From Bacteroidales bacterium (GTDB lineage: Bacteria; Bacteroidota; Bacteroidia; Bacteroidales; UBA7960): a stretch of 5,577 nt of DNA. A program made the position numbers and the translations under genes. The number at the start of each line of letters is the position of its first letter. The stretch's first letter is position 1. The notes beneath the pieces are model-generated. The model saw only the letters and a program-made list of their open reading frames with translations, was not told where the DNA came from and searched no databases. Shown in pieces: positions 1 to 5,577 of this stretch. The stretch spans positions 1 through 5,577 of the forward strand of contig SLEW01000256.1 in NCBI GenBank assembly GCA_007124575.1, given 5' to 3'.

Positions 1-73
1 ATACAGCCCGGGTCTGTGACTGCAACCCCAAACCCTTATGTTTTGGTATACAGCCCAAATGCTGTGTCTGCCC
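1..73. repeat. Imperfect direct repeat in non-coding DNA
   Basis: The 9-mer ATACAGCCC occurs at 1-9 and again at 48-56, so the period is 47 bases. Similarity continues after the 9-mer: CTGTG-A-CTGC at 14-23 matches CTGTG-T-CTGC at 62-71, with one inserted base in the second copy. The period is not a multiple of three and none of the reading frames here gives a convincing protein. I therefore read it as a non-coding repeat, perhaps part of an array that continues to the left of the window. With only two diverged copies visible, function is unknown and chance similarity is not excluded. Confidence 0.4.
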
Positions 74-81
74 TTCTTTCG

Positions 82-109
82 AAAAACATGCGGCCGGTCA
101 GGACCGGCC
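82..109 (-). terminator. Possible intrinsic terminator for the leftward rbfA-methyltransferase unit
   Basis: GGCCGGTC at 92-99 is exactly complementary to GACCGGCC at 102-109, which gives a GC-rich stem of 7-8 bp with a tiny loop. Read on the minus strand, the stem lies 14 bases after the methyltransferase stop. It is followed by a five-T run (complement of 82-86), separated from the stem by a few bases. Position and orientation suit a terminator. The T run is short and offset from the stem, so efficiency is uncertain. Confidence 0.55.
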
Positions 110-123
110 AATACAATCAATTA

Positions 124-948
124 TCAACTCTTTTCTTCTTTTTTCCACGCCTTCACCAACAGCCCCGTGCCCTTCTTGTTCCTGTTCCGGAGGTCGGCAT
201 AGTTTAACACGAGCACAAAGGGCATGGTGATCAGGTAATAAAACGGCAGGAGGAAGAAAAACACATTTGAGCGTCCCAGCCATGTGATGGGATACTTCAT
301 GGATATCCGCCATGCGATGTTGCCTGGCTTGCCATAGGTATACTGGCATGCTACTTTGTCAAAACCTGCCTTTTTCAGTTTTTGCCTGATCTCTTCCATG
401 CCGTAACCGTCCCTGACATGTTCTTCAATAAAGGACTGGCCTTCGTTGTGGTGTACGTCACTGCCTCCCTGATCGGAGGGGGTGCTTATAAGCAGCATGC
501 CTCCCCGTTTCAGAGAAAGGAAGAAGTTACGAAAAACGCGCTCATCTTCTTCGATGTGCTCCATCACATCCACGGAAAGGATCAGGTCATAGGCGTCTGG
601 TTCTTTATAGCTGGTGAGATCCCGGACCAGGAACCGTGTGTTTGTGCGACCTGTCTCTTTGTGAAACCTCTGGCAGTCGCGGACTTCATCCTCTTTTATG
701 TCGATGGCCGTAATGTCCCAATGCGGGTTCTTTCGTGCCATATACCACGTATATTGCCCGAAACCGCTTCCGGCGTCCAGCACCTTCACGGGATGTGATC
801 CGCGCAATTGGCTGAAAGTGCGCAGAGCCCTGTGCACGTGCCAGGAACGTAACAGCAGGATGTCGAGCAGGCGATAGAAAAGCTTGCGGAACGCAGGCCG
901 GCGGTTAAATATCTTGCCGAGGCGCTGTTTGACGGGGTCGTATTGCAT
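124..948 (-). CDS. Class I SAM-dependent methyltransferase with a C-terminal hydrophobic segment
   Basis: This 274-residue protein has a Rossmann-type methyltransferase core. Motif I, which binds the S-adenosylmethionine loop, is VLDAGSGFGQ at about 56-65. The acidic end of strand 2, which usually contacts the ribose, is AIDI with D83. The strand 4 region is DLILSVDVMEHIEED at 121-135, and the post-motif strand is RGGMLLISTP at 148-157. This pattern matches the Methyltransf_11/23/25 type, but substrate cannot be read from it. After the core, residues about 229-250 (VFFFLLPFYYLITMPFVLVL) are strongly hydrophobic and are followed by a basic tail rich in K and R. I infer attachment to the inner membrane, possibly with a lipid or membrane-linked substrate. 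The basic N-terminus and the LLDILLLR stretch at 27-34 may form an amphipathic helix. The gene begins 10 bases after the rbfA stop on the same strand, so the two are very likely cotranscribed. The ATG at 948 has no clear Shine-Dalgarno sequence. Confidence 0.88.
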   Translation of the reverse strand: MQYDPVKQRLGKIFNRRPAFRKLFYRLLDILLLRSWHVHRALRTFSQLRGSHPVKVLDAGSGFGQYTWYMARKNPHWDITAIDIKEDEVRDCQRFHKETGRTNTRFLVRDLTSYKEPDAYDLILSVDVMEHIEEDERVFRNFFLSLKRGGMLLISTPSDQGGSDVHHNEGQSFIEEHVRDGYGMEEIRQKLKKAGFDKVACQYTYGKPGNIAWRISMKYPITWLGRSNVFFFLLPFYYLITMPFVLVLNYADLRNRNKKGTGLLVKAWKKEEKS

Positions 949-958
949 GTGTCGGAAG

Positions 959-1294
959 CTAATCGTTCAGCAACTTATCGATTTTGTCAATGTAGTCAAG
1001 GCTGTCGTCCACAAAAAAGCGGAGCTCGGGAACCTGCCGAAGCTGGTTTTTGACCCTGTAGCCGAGTTGTTTGCGGATCTCCTTTCCTTTCAACTCCACC
1101 TGCTGTAACACCTTTTGGGCATCCTTGCCAAAAATGCTCAGATATACCCTGGCAATAGACAGATCAGCGGTAACATATACCTTGGTCACCGTAATCATGG
1201 CACCCGGGAACCAATCTCTGCCGGATTGTTGCAAGATTTCACCAATGTCTTTTTGAATCAGGCGACTTATTCTTTCTTGACGTTGTGTTTCCAT
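959..1294 (-). CDS. rbfA: 30S ribosome-binding factor RbfA
   Basis: RbfA is a small KH-fold protein that binds the immature 30S subunit in the cytoplasm and helps 16S rRNA 5'-end processing and late maturation; it is also linked to cold adaptation. The 111-residue product starts METQRQERISRLIQKDIGEIL, the usual opening helix. It continues with the strand pair ITVTKVYVTADLSIARVYLSI (34-54) and ends with the family signature QLRQVPELRFFVDDSLDYIDKI (84-105). An open frame continues upstream to an ATG at 1426. I chose the ATG at 1294 because the family N-terminus starts there, the extra 44 residues do not look like RbfA, and the length then fits the family. That longer frame would also run through the promoter region. 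The start lacks a Shine-Dalgarno sequence and sits just after a promoter-like box. The methyltransferase gene follows after 10 bases. Confidence 0.95.
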   Translation of the reverse strand: METQRQERISRLIQKDIGEILQQSGRDWFPGAMITVTKVYVTADLSIARVYLSIFGKDAQKVLQQVELKGKEIRKQLGYRVKNQLRQVPELRFFVDDSLDYIDKIDKLLND

Positions 1295-1300
1295 AACATA

Positions 1301-1308
1301 CAAAGGTA
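1301..1308 (-). promoter_or_regulatory. Bacteroidota -7 box (TACCTTTG) just upstream of rbfA
   Basis: On the minus strand, TACCTTTG matches the Bacteroidota sigma factor -7 consensus TAnnTTTG at every fixed position. Only six bases separate it from the rbfA ATG, so transcription would begin at or within a few bases of the start codon and the mRNA would be leaderless or nearly so. No TTTG -33 element is visible at the expected distance, which lowers confidence. An upstream, unrecognised promoter could be the real one. Confidence 0.5.
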
Positions 1309-1319
1309 CGTATTTTTGA

Positions 1320-1332
1320 ACATTGTGAATGT
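1320..1332. promoter_or_regulatory. Small inverted repeat in the divergent promoter region
   Basis: ACATT at 1320-1324 and AATGT at 1328-1332 are perfect inverted copies around a 3-base centre (GTG). The element falls about where the -33 region of the rbfA promoter should be, between the rbfA and fumarase transcripts, so it could be an operator. It is short and could arise by chance. Confidence 0.2.
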
Positions 1333-1379
1333 GCTTAAAGCTGCAGCGAATCCCTTTTGTGGTAAAAATGACCCGGCTT

Positions 1380-1411
1380 TTTGCAGGATTGGTCGAAAAA
1401 TTGTACCTTTC
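1380..1411 (+). promoter_or_regulatory. Bacteroidota-type promoter for the fumarase genes
   Basis: TTTG at 1380-1383 is followed after 20 bases by TACCTTTC at 1404-1411. This fits the phylum consensus TTTG / TAnnTTTG in both spacing and sequence, with only the last base of the -7 box differing. It predicts a start of transcription near 1415-1418 and a 5' leader of about 25-30 bases before the fumarase ATG at 1444. The leader has no Shine-Dalgarno motif but is rich in A and C, which is normal for this phylum. Confidence 0.65.
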
Positions 1412-1443
1412 GTTTTCACAAACCAACCAAAACCCACCTTCTT

Positions 1444-3063
1444 ATGAGTACACCGGCCTTTTCTTACCAGGATCCTTTTCCTCTGAAAGAGGACAAGACA
1501 GAGTATTATTTGTTAACCAGGGAGCATGTGTCGCTCAACACCTTCAATGGCAGTCCGGTCCTTCAGGTAGACCCGGAGGCTCTTACCAGGATGACACACG
1601 TGGCCCTGCGCGACGTGTCGTTTATGCTTCGCCCCGGCCACCTCAAGCAGGTAGCGGCCATTTTGGATGACGATGAGGCGAGCGATAACGACAAATATGT
1701 AGCCCTTACCATGCTTCGCAATGCGGAGATCTCGGCCAGGGGCCAGCTGCCTTTCTGCCAGGATACAGGCACAGCCACGATCATGGGCAAAAAGGGCCAG
1801 CAGGTCTGGACTGGCGGGAAAGATGCAGAGGCGCTTTCAAAAGGCGTCCATAAAGTATATACCAGAGAGAACCTTCGCTATTCGCAAACCATCCCGCTGG
1901 ACATGTATAAGGAGAAAAACTCCGGCACCAACCTGCCAGCGCAGATCGACATTTCTGCTGTGGATGGAGATGAATACCGTTTTTTGCTCATGGCCAAAGG
2001 GGGAGGATCTGCCAATAAAACTGCCCTGTATCAGCAAACAAAAGCCCTGCTGAACCCGGAAAAGCTTGAGGCCTTCCTCACCGACAAGCTGAAATCACTG
2101 GGTACAGCCGCGTGCCCACCCTATCATGTGGCCTTTGTTGTGGGCGGAACATCAGCAGAAGCTACTCTTAAAACAGTGAAGCTCGCTTCCGCCAAATATC
2201 TCGACGACCTTCCGGAGACAGGCAATGAAGGAGGCAGAGCCTTCCGTGACAGGGAAATGGAGCAAAAGGTGCTGGAGGCGGCATATAAACTCGGTATCGG
2301 AGCACAGTTCGGCGGAAAATATTTTGCCCTGGACATCAGGGTGATACGCCTGCCCCGGCATGGTGCATCCTGCCCTGTCGGGATGGGCGTCTCATGTGCA
2401 GCCGACAGGAATATAAAGACAAAGATCAACAAAGACGGTATCTGGATAGAAAAACTGGAAGAGGATCCTGGTAAGTATATCCCCGAAGAATACCGTGAAA
2501 AAGACGATTCAGCAGGAGCTGTCGAAATAGATCTCGATCAGCCGATGGCAGATATCCTTGCCGAGCTTACCAAACATCCAGTGGGTACACGCTTGTCGCT
2601 TAACGGCACCATCATCGTGGGTCGCGATATTGCCCATGCAAAGCTTAAAGAAAGACTGGATGCCGGAGAGGGACTTCCTGACTATGTTAAAAACCATCCC
2701 ATATATTATGCCGGCCCCGCGAAAACTCCGGAAGGGATGCCATCCGGCTCATTTGGGCCTACAACTGCAGGACGAATGGACTCCTATGTGGATCTTTTCC
2801 AGCAGCATGGAGGAAGCATGGTGATGATCGCCAAAGGGAACCGCAGCCAGGCAGTTACCGATGCTTGTGAAAAGCATGGCGGATTCTATCTGGGCAGCAT
2901 CGGCGGACCCGCAGCCATCCTGGCCCAGGAAAACATCCGGGAGGTGGAACTGCTTGAATATCCTGAGCTGGGCATGGAGGCCATCTACCGCATCCGCGTG
3001 GAAAAATTCCCTGCCTTTATCCTGGTGGATGATAAAGGGAATGATTTCTATAGTATGAAGTAG
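1444..3063 (+). CDS. fumA: Class I fumarate hydratase (4Fe-4S, single-chain FumA/FumB type)
   Basis: This cytoplasmic TCA-cycle enzyme interconverts fumarate and L-malate using a 4Fe-4S cluster with one open iron site as Lewis acid. The 539-residue chain carries both halves of the family (Fumerase, then Fumerase_C). The three cluster cysteines are C105 in LPFCQDTGT, C224 in AACPPYHVAF and C318 in GMGVSCAADRN. They fall at the same numbers as I recall for E. coli FumA, which is 548 residues. Other conserved stretches are KGGGSANKT (185-193), GTIIVGRDIAHAK (388-400), GPTTAGRMDSYVD (438-450) and MIAKGNRS (461-468), which holds the expected active-site lysine. The single-chain form argues against the two-subunit alpha/beta tartrate dehydratase type. 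An open frame extends 21 codons further up, but that stretch overlaps the promoter, so the ATG at 1444 is preferred. All key residues are intact, so activity is expected. The cluster makes such enzymes sensitive to oxygen, superoxide and iron shortage. A class II fumarase follows 111 bases downstream. Confidence 0.96.
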   Translation: MSTPAFSYQDPFPLKEDKTEYYLLTREHVSLNTFNGSPVLQVDPEALTRMTHVALRDVSFMLRPGHLKQVAAILDDDEASDNDKYVALTMLRNAEISARGQLPFCQDTGTATIMGKKGQQVWTGGKDAEALSKGVHKVYTRENLRYSQTIPLDMYKEKNSGTNLPAQIDISAVDGDEYRFLLMAKGGGSANKTALYQQTKALLNPEKLEAFLTDKLKSLGTAACPPYHVAFVVGGTSAEATLKTVKLASAKYLDDLPETGNEGGRAFRDREMEQKVLEAAYKLGIGAQFGGKYFALDIRVIRLPRHGASCPVGMGVSCAADRNIKTKINKDGIWIEKLEEDPGKYIPEEYREKDDSAGAVEIDLDQPMADILAELTKHPVGTRLSLNGTIIVGRDIAHAKLKERLDAGEGLPDYVKNHPIYYAGPAKTPEGMPSGSFGPTTAGRMDSYVDLFQQHGGSMVMIAKGNRSQAVTDACEKHGGFYLGSIGGPAAILAQENIREVELLEYPELGMEAIYRIRVEKFPAFILVDDKGNDFYSMK

Positions 3064-3174
3064 CCCGAAACATAGACGTTTTGCGCTACGGAATGCCGAA
3101 AAGTCTGCTGTTGGCTATCGGCTTGCAGCAAGAATGCCGGCTGGTTGTTTTGTTACACATAAAATCATAAAACT
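3064..3174. other. Intergenic spacer between the two fumarase genes, with short repeats
   Basis: GAATGCCG occurs twice, at 3091-3098 and 3132-3139. An odd palindrome, CTTGC-A-GCAAG, lies at 3122-3132 and touches the second copy. I see no hairpin followed by a T run, so read-through from the first fumarase gene is plausible. No good TAnnTTTG box is present. An operon with an internal regulatory or RNA-processing site is possible but unproven. The last 15 bases before fumC are A-rich with no Shine-Dalgarno sequence. Confidence 0.3.
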
Positions 3175-4554
3175 ATGTATAGAAAAGAATATGATACACT
3201 TGGCCGGGTGGAGGTGCCGGCTGACAGATACTGGGGTGCGCAGACACAGCGTGCCATTGGCAATTTTAAGATCGGCAGTGAGCAGATGCCGGTCGAGATC
3301 ATCCGGGCTTTTGCTGTTTTGAAGAAGGCGGCTGCCATCGTTAATCAGCGGCGGGGGCTTTTACCGGACGACATCGGTGATGCCATTATCCGGGTTTGTG
3401 ATGAGATTGCCGCCGGCCAGCTGGATGACCATTTTCCCCTGGTGGTCTGGCAGACGGGCAGTGGCACCCAGACAAATATGAATGTGAATGAGGTAGTGGC
3501 CAACAGGGCGCATGTGATTATGGGTGGCAGGCTCGACGATCAGAAGAAAAAAGTTCATCCCAATGATCATGTGAACAAGTCGCAGTCGTCAAACGACACC
3601 TTTCCCACGGCGATGCACATGGCCGCTTATTCAGTTCTTTCTGACGACACCCTGCCTGCCCTCGGATGTTTGCGTAATGCGCTGGCAGAAAAGGCAGAAG
3701 AATTCGGGAAGAGGGTAAAAATAGGTCGCACCCACCTGATGGATGCCACGCCGCTTACTCTTGGTCAGGAATTTTCGGGCTTTGTGTCGCAGCTTGATCA
3801 TGGGATGGACAGCTTGCAATACAGTTTTAATCACCTGCTGGAGCTGGCCCTGGGCGGAACGGCCGTGGGTACGGGCATCAATACACCGGAAGGGTTCGCC
3901 CATGATGTGGCTGCAAAGATAGCTGAGCTGACAGGCATGCCTTTCATTACTGCGCCAAACAAGTTCGAGGCTTTGGCTGCCCATGACGCGGTTGTTAAAA
4001 GCAGTGGGGCATTAAAGGCCCTGGCGGTTAGTCTGATGAAGATCGCCAACGACATTCGTTTGCTTGCTTCCGGGCCTCGTTGCGGTATCGGGGAGATCAC
4101 CCTTCCTGCCAACGAGCCGGGCAGCTCCATTATGCCGGGGAAGGTAAACCCCACACAGCCGGAAGCTATAACCATGGTTGCTGCCCAGGTGATCGGCAAC
4201 GATGTGGCTGTTACCACCGGGGGAATGAACGGACATTTTCAGTTAAACGTGTTTAAGCCGGTGATGATTTATAACCTGTTGCAGTCGGCCCGGTTAATGG
4301 CGGATGCCGCCAGGAGCTTTGCCGGCAAATGTGTTTCAGGCATTGAGATGAATGCGCAGCGCATAGAGGCTCATCTGAACAACTCCCTTATGTTGGTTAC
4401 AGCCCTCAATCCGCATATTGGCTATGACAAAGCTGCCAAAATTGCCCGTAAGGCTCATGAGGAGGGTCTTACCTTGCGTGAGGCAGCAGTCCGGAGTGGC
4501 ATCATTTCAGAGACAGACTTTGACGCCTGGGTTGATCCGGGGCGGATGGTTTAA
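3175..4554 (+). CDS. fumC: Class II fumarate hydratase FumC
   Basis: This is the metal-independent, homotetrameric fumarase of the aspartase/fumarase superfamily, catalysing the same step as the preceding gene but through an unrelated fold. The 459-residue protein has full family length. Visible signatures are GSGTQTNMNVNEV (95-107), HPNDHVNKSQSSND (128-141, the region of the B-site and substrate contacts), GRTHLMDATP (184-193, with H187 equivalent to the catalytic-pair histidine H188 of E. coli) and the superfamily signature GSSIMPGKVNP (316-326). Catalytic serine S317 is equivalent to E. coli S318, and K323 and N325 follow it. These motifs and the MYRKEYDTLGRVEVPADRYWG start favour fumarase over aspartase or argininosuccinate lyase. 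The ATG at 3175 is supported because the family N-terminus begins right there. Because it has no iron-sulfur cluster, it should keep working under oxidative stress or iron limitation when the class I enzyme fails. It is probably cotranscribed with the first fumarase gene. Confidence 0.96.
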   Translation: MYRKEYDTLGRVEVPADRYWGAQTQRAIGNFKIGSEQMPVEIIRAFAVLKKAAAIVNQRRGLLPDDIGDAIIRVCDEIAAGQLDDHFPLVVWQTGSGTQTNMNVNEVVANRAHVIMGGRLDDQKKKVHPNDHVNKSQSSNDTFPTAMHMAAYSVLSDDTLPALGCLRNALAEKAEEFGKRVKIGRTHLMDATPLTLGQEFSGFVSQLDHGMDSLQYSFNHLLELALGGTAVGTGINTPEGFAHDVAAKIAELTGMPFITAPNKFEALAAHDAVVKSSGALKALAVSLMKIANDIRLLASGPRCGIGEITLPANEPGSSIMPGKVNPTQPEAITMVAAQVIGNDVAVTTGGMNGHFQLNVFKPVMIYNLLQSARLMADAARSFAGKCVSGIEMNAQRIEAHLNNSLMLVTALNPHIGYDKAAKIARKAHEEGLTLREAAVRSGIISETDFDAWVDPGRMV

Positions 4555-4617
4555 TGTCCAATAGCTAATATTTGCCGTTGCTGGCACATGCCACGTTCAG
4601 TATAATCTCCACATGAT

Positions 4618-4652
4618 AAAAAAAGGGAGCGACCGGTATGGCACCCCCTTTT
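4618..4652. terminator. Probable bidirectional terminator between fumC and gldN
   Basis: AAAAGGG at 4621-4627 pairs with CCCTTTT at 4646-4652 around an 18-base loop. The A run on the left extends to seven bases (4618-4624). Read leftward, this gives a hairpin ending in seven Ts, 20 bases past the gldN stop. Read rightward, the hairpin ends in four Ts, about 65 bases past the fumC stop. The convergent gene order makes a shared terminator sensible. It should be stronger for gldN than for fumC. Confidence 0.65.
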
Positions 4653-4672
4653 ATCTGCTTTATTACTGCATG

Positions 4673-5512
4673 TTAATAGTGCCAGATGTCCAGCTCTTTA
4701 TTCCTGATCTCTTCCTTTATACGCTCAGCTTCCAGAAGCTGCTCAACGGGGTCGTCTATATACTCAAGGATAACCCTGTTGTCGGGCCTTTCTTCGCGAT
4801 AGATCGTTGCATCAAAAAAGCGACGGATGAAATAATCGTCAAAAGACATGTTTGGTGCATCATTTCTCCTGTTGTATACCGGTGCATTAGCGAATGCCGG
4901 CCTTGCTTCTTCAAAAGGTATCCAAAACAAGGGGTCTTGTATATTAGTGAGCTCGCCAGTGTCCTCATCTGTAACAAGTCTTGCGGGTGACAGGCCTATG
5001 ATGCGGACGTCCAGCTGACCTCTTCTGGCGTCAATAAACCACTCTTCCATAATTCGGAAGACATACACTTCACTCGGATCAAAATCTATAACCTCCGTAA
5101 CCTCTTCGCCTTCAACAACAAACGTTTCTATCCTGGAGAGATCGTCAAAAAGTCGTTCAGGATCCAACGGGTCTTCCCGGAAGTTTTCATCATCAACGCC
5201 ATAAGCCCTGATCTCTCCTGCGCGGATGGCATCTTCCAGCACCTGCATCAGGCTGCGGTAGTCTCCTGATGGTGTTTCAGGAAAATACAGGGGTTGGTTC
5301 AGTTTTTGTCTGACATCTATCCGTTGCCAAACCCTTTTCGACCAAAGCACGTCCACTTCTCTGATATAGGGAAGTTCGACCGGCTCCCTTTCTGCTATTG
5401 CTTTTGGCTCGTAAAAAGTATTACGGGGTCTGTCTTGTTCTTCAGCCTGGGCAAAGAGATTTGTTACAATCATCATGCTGGCAATTGAAAACAATATACA
5501 AGATTTAATCAT
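4673..5512 (-). CDS. gldN: Gliding motility / type IX secretion protein GldN (PorN)
   Basis: GldN is a periplasmic component of the type IX secretion system. With the lipoprotein GldK (PorK) it forms large ring structures under the outer membrane and contacts the GldLM motor. The 279-residue protein begins with a signal peptide: a basic MIKS start, a hydrophobic core (ILFSIASMMIVTNLF) and a likely signal peptidase I site after AQA at about residue 23. The mature part shows the family pattern: DVLWSKRVWQRIDVRQKLNQPLYFP (54-78), VFRIMEEWFIDARRGQLDVRIIGLSP (151-176), DPLFWIPFEEARP (193-205) and MSFDDYFIRRFFDATIYRE (222-240). It ends in the typical ERIKEEIRNKELDIWHY tail (263-279). The chain is full length. 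Unlike the other genes here it has a strong ribosome binding site, and it starts 29 bases after the probable end of gldM, consistent with a gldKLMN operon. Neither motility nor secretion alone can be assigned, since non-gliding Bacteroidota also carry this gene. Confidence 0.93.
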   Translation of the reverse strand: MIKSCILFSIASMMIVTNLFAQAEEQDRPRNTFYEPKAIAEREPVELPYIREVDVLWSKRVWQRIDVRQKLNQPLYFPETPSGDYRSLMQVLEDAIRAGEIRAYGVDDENFREDPLDPERLFDDLSRIETFVVEGEEVTEVIDFDPSEVYVFRIMEEWFIDARRGQLDVRIIGLSPARLVTDEDTGELTNIQDPLFWIPFEEARPAFANAPVYNRRNDAPNMSFDDYFIRRFFDATIYREERPDNRVILEYIDDPVEQLLEAERIKEEIRNKELDIWHY

Positions 5513-5518
5513 GAGCTT

Positions 5519-5525
5519 ACCTCCT
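5519..5525 (-). promoter_or_regulatory. Strong Shine-Dalgarno sequence of gldN
   Basis: The minus strand reads AGGAGGT followed by six bases and then the gldN ATG at 5512. This is a near-perfect anti-16S match at good spacing. It supports the chosen start and stands out because none of the other four starts in the window has one. Confidence 0.75.
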
Positions 5526-5541
5526 GATAAATGGTTTAATA

Positions 5542-5577
5542 TTATCTTATTGTAAAAGACATGGATCCCAGATTGCG
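5542..5577 (-). CDS. gldM: Probable C-terminal end of GldM (partial)
   Basis: Entering the window on the minus strand, one frame reads RNLGSMSFTIR and then a TAA stop at 5542-5544, 29 bases before the gldN start. A short beta-strand-like ending of this kind is what I would expect for GldM, the inner-membrane-anchored periplasmic shaft of the type IX motor, and gldM normally lies directly upstream of gldN. Only 11 codons are visible, so the call rests mainly on gene order. Confidence 0.5.
   Translation of the reverse strand, partial: RNLGSMSFTIR

Noticed and set aside
16..207. Small rightward open frame at the left edge
   Set aside because: It crosses a terminator-like hairpin and runs antisense into the methyltransferase gene, with no ribosome binding site or recognisable sequence.
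1295..1426. Upstream extension of the rbfA frame by 44 residues
   Set aside because: The added residues do not resemble RbfA, the family N-terminus begins at the ATG at 1294, and the extension overlaps the divergent promoters.
1381..1443. Upstream TTG start for the class I fumarase
   Set aside because: It would start translation inside or before the predicted promoter; the ATG at 1444 gives a normal family length and places the cluster cysteines at the expected numbers.
3831..4217. Open frame of 128 codons antisense to fumC
   Set aside because: It lies wholly inside a clear conserved gene, and its composition reflects the complement of that gene with no recognisable domain.
4582..4593. Short palindrome TGGCACATGCCA downstream of fumC
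   Set aside because: The stem is only 4-5 bp with no following T run, so it is too weak for a terminator and may be chance.
4613..4990. Rightward open frame of 125 codons overlapping the gldN 3' half
   Set aside because: It starts within the terminator region and runs antisense to a well supported gldN; no family pattern is visible.
1..5577. A hidden mobile element, CRISPR array, defence system or RNA gene
   Set aside because: I saw no regularly spaced repeat array, no transposase or integrase motifs, no terminal inverted repeats and no tRNA-like cloverleaf; nearly all of the window is accounted for by housekeeping and secretion genes.

Overview
The window looks like chromosomal DNA from a member of the Bacteroidota. 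The strongest marker is gldN, a gene of the type IX secretion and gliding machinery that is essentially confined to this phylum. It is preceded by what appears to be the very end of gldM. Two promoter candidates fit the Bacteroidota consensus (TTTG at -33, TAnnTTTG at -7), and most genes have no Shine-Dalgarno sequence. The sequence does not fix the order or genus. Base composition looks fairly even and nothing suggests a mobile element.

Layout from left to right. Bases 1-123 are non-coding and hold an imperfect direct repeat and a hairpin that could end the leftward transcript. Next is a leftward pair: rbfA (959-1294, 30S ribosome maturation) followed 10 bases later by a class I SAM-dependent methyltransferase with a hydrophobic C-terminal segment (124-948). 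A divergent promoter region of about 150 bases (1295-1443) separates this pair from two rightward genes. These are a one-chain class I iron-sulfur fumarase (1444-3063) and a class II fumarase, fumC (3175-4554), 111 bases apart. A convergent intergenic region (4555-4672) carries a probable two-way terminator. The last gene is gldN on the minus strand (4673-5512), with a partial gldM C-terminus at the right edge.

The two fumarases catalyse the same TCA-cycle step (fumarate + water to L-malate) but are unrelated in fold and chemistry. One depends on an oxygen-sensitive 4Fe-4S cluster and the other needs no metal, so the pair probably gives redundancy under changing oxygen or iron. The rbfA-methyltransferase pair and the gld genes are separate units with no obvious link to the fumarases. 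I found no CRISPR array, tRNA, rRNA, insertion sequence, phage gene or clearly new system. The notable points are the fumarase pair, the near-leaderless rbfA arrangement, the membrane-tailed methyltransferase coupled to rbfA, and a few short non-coding repeats.
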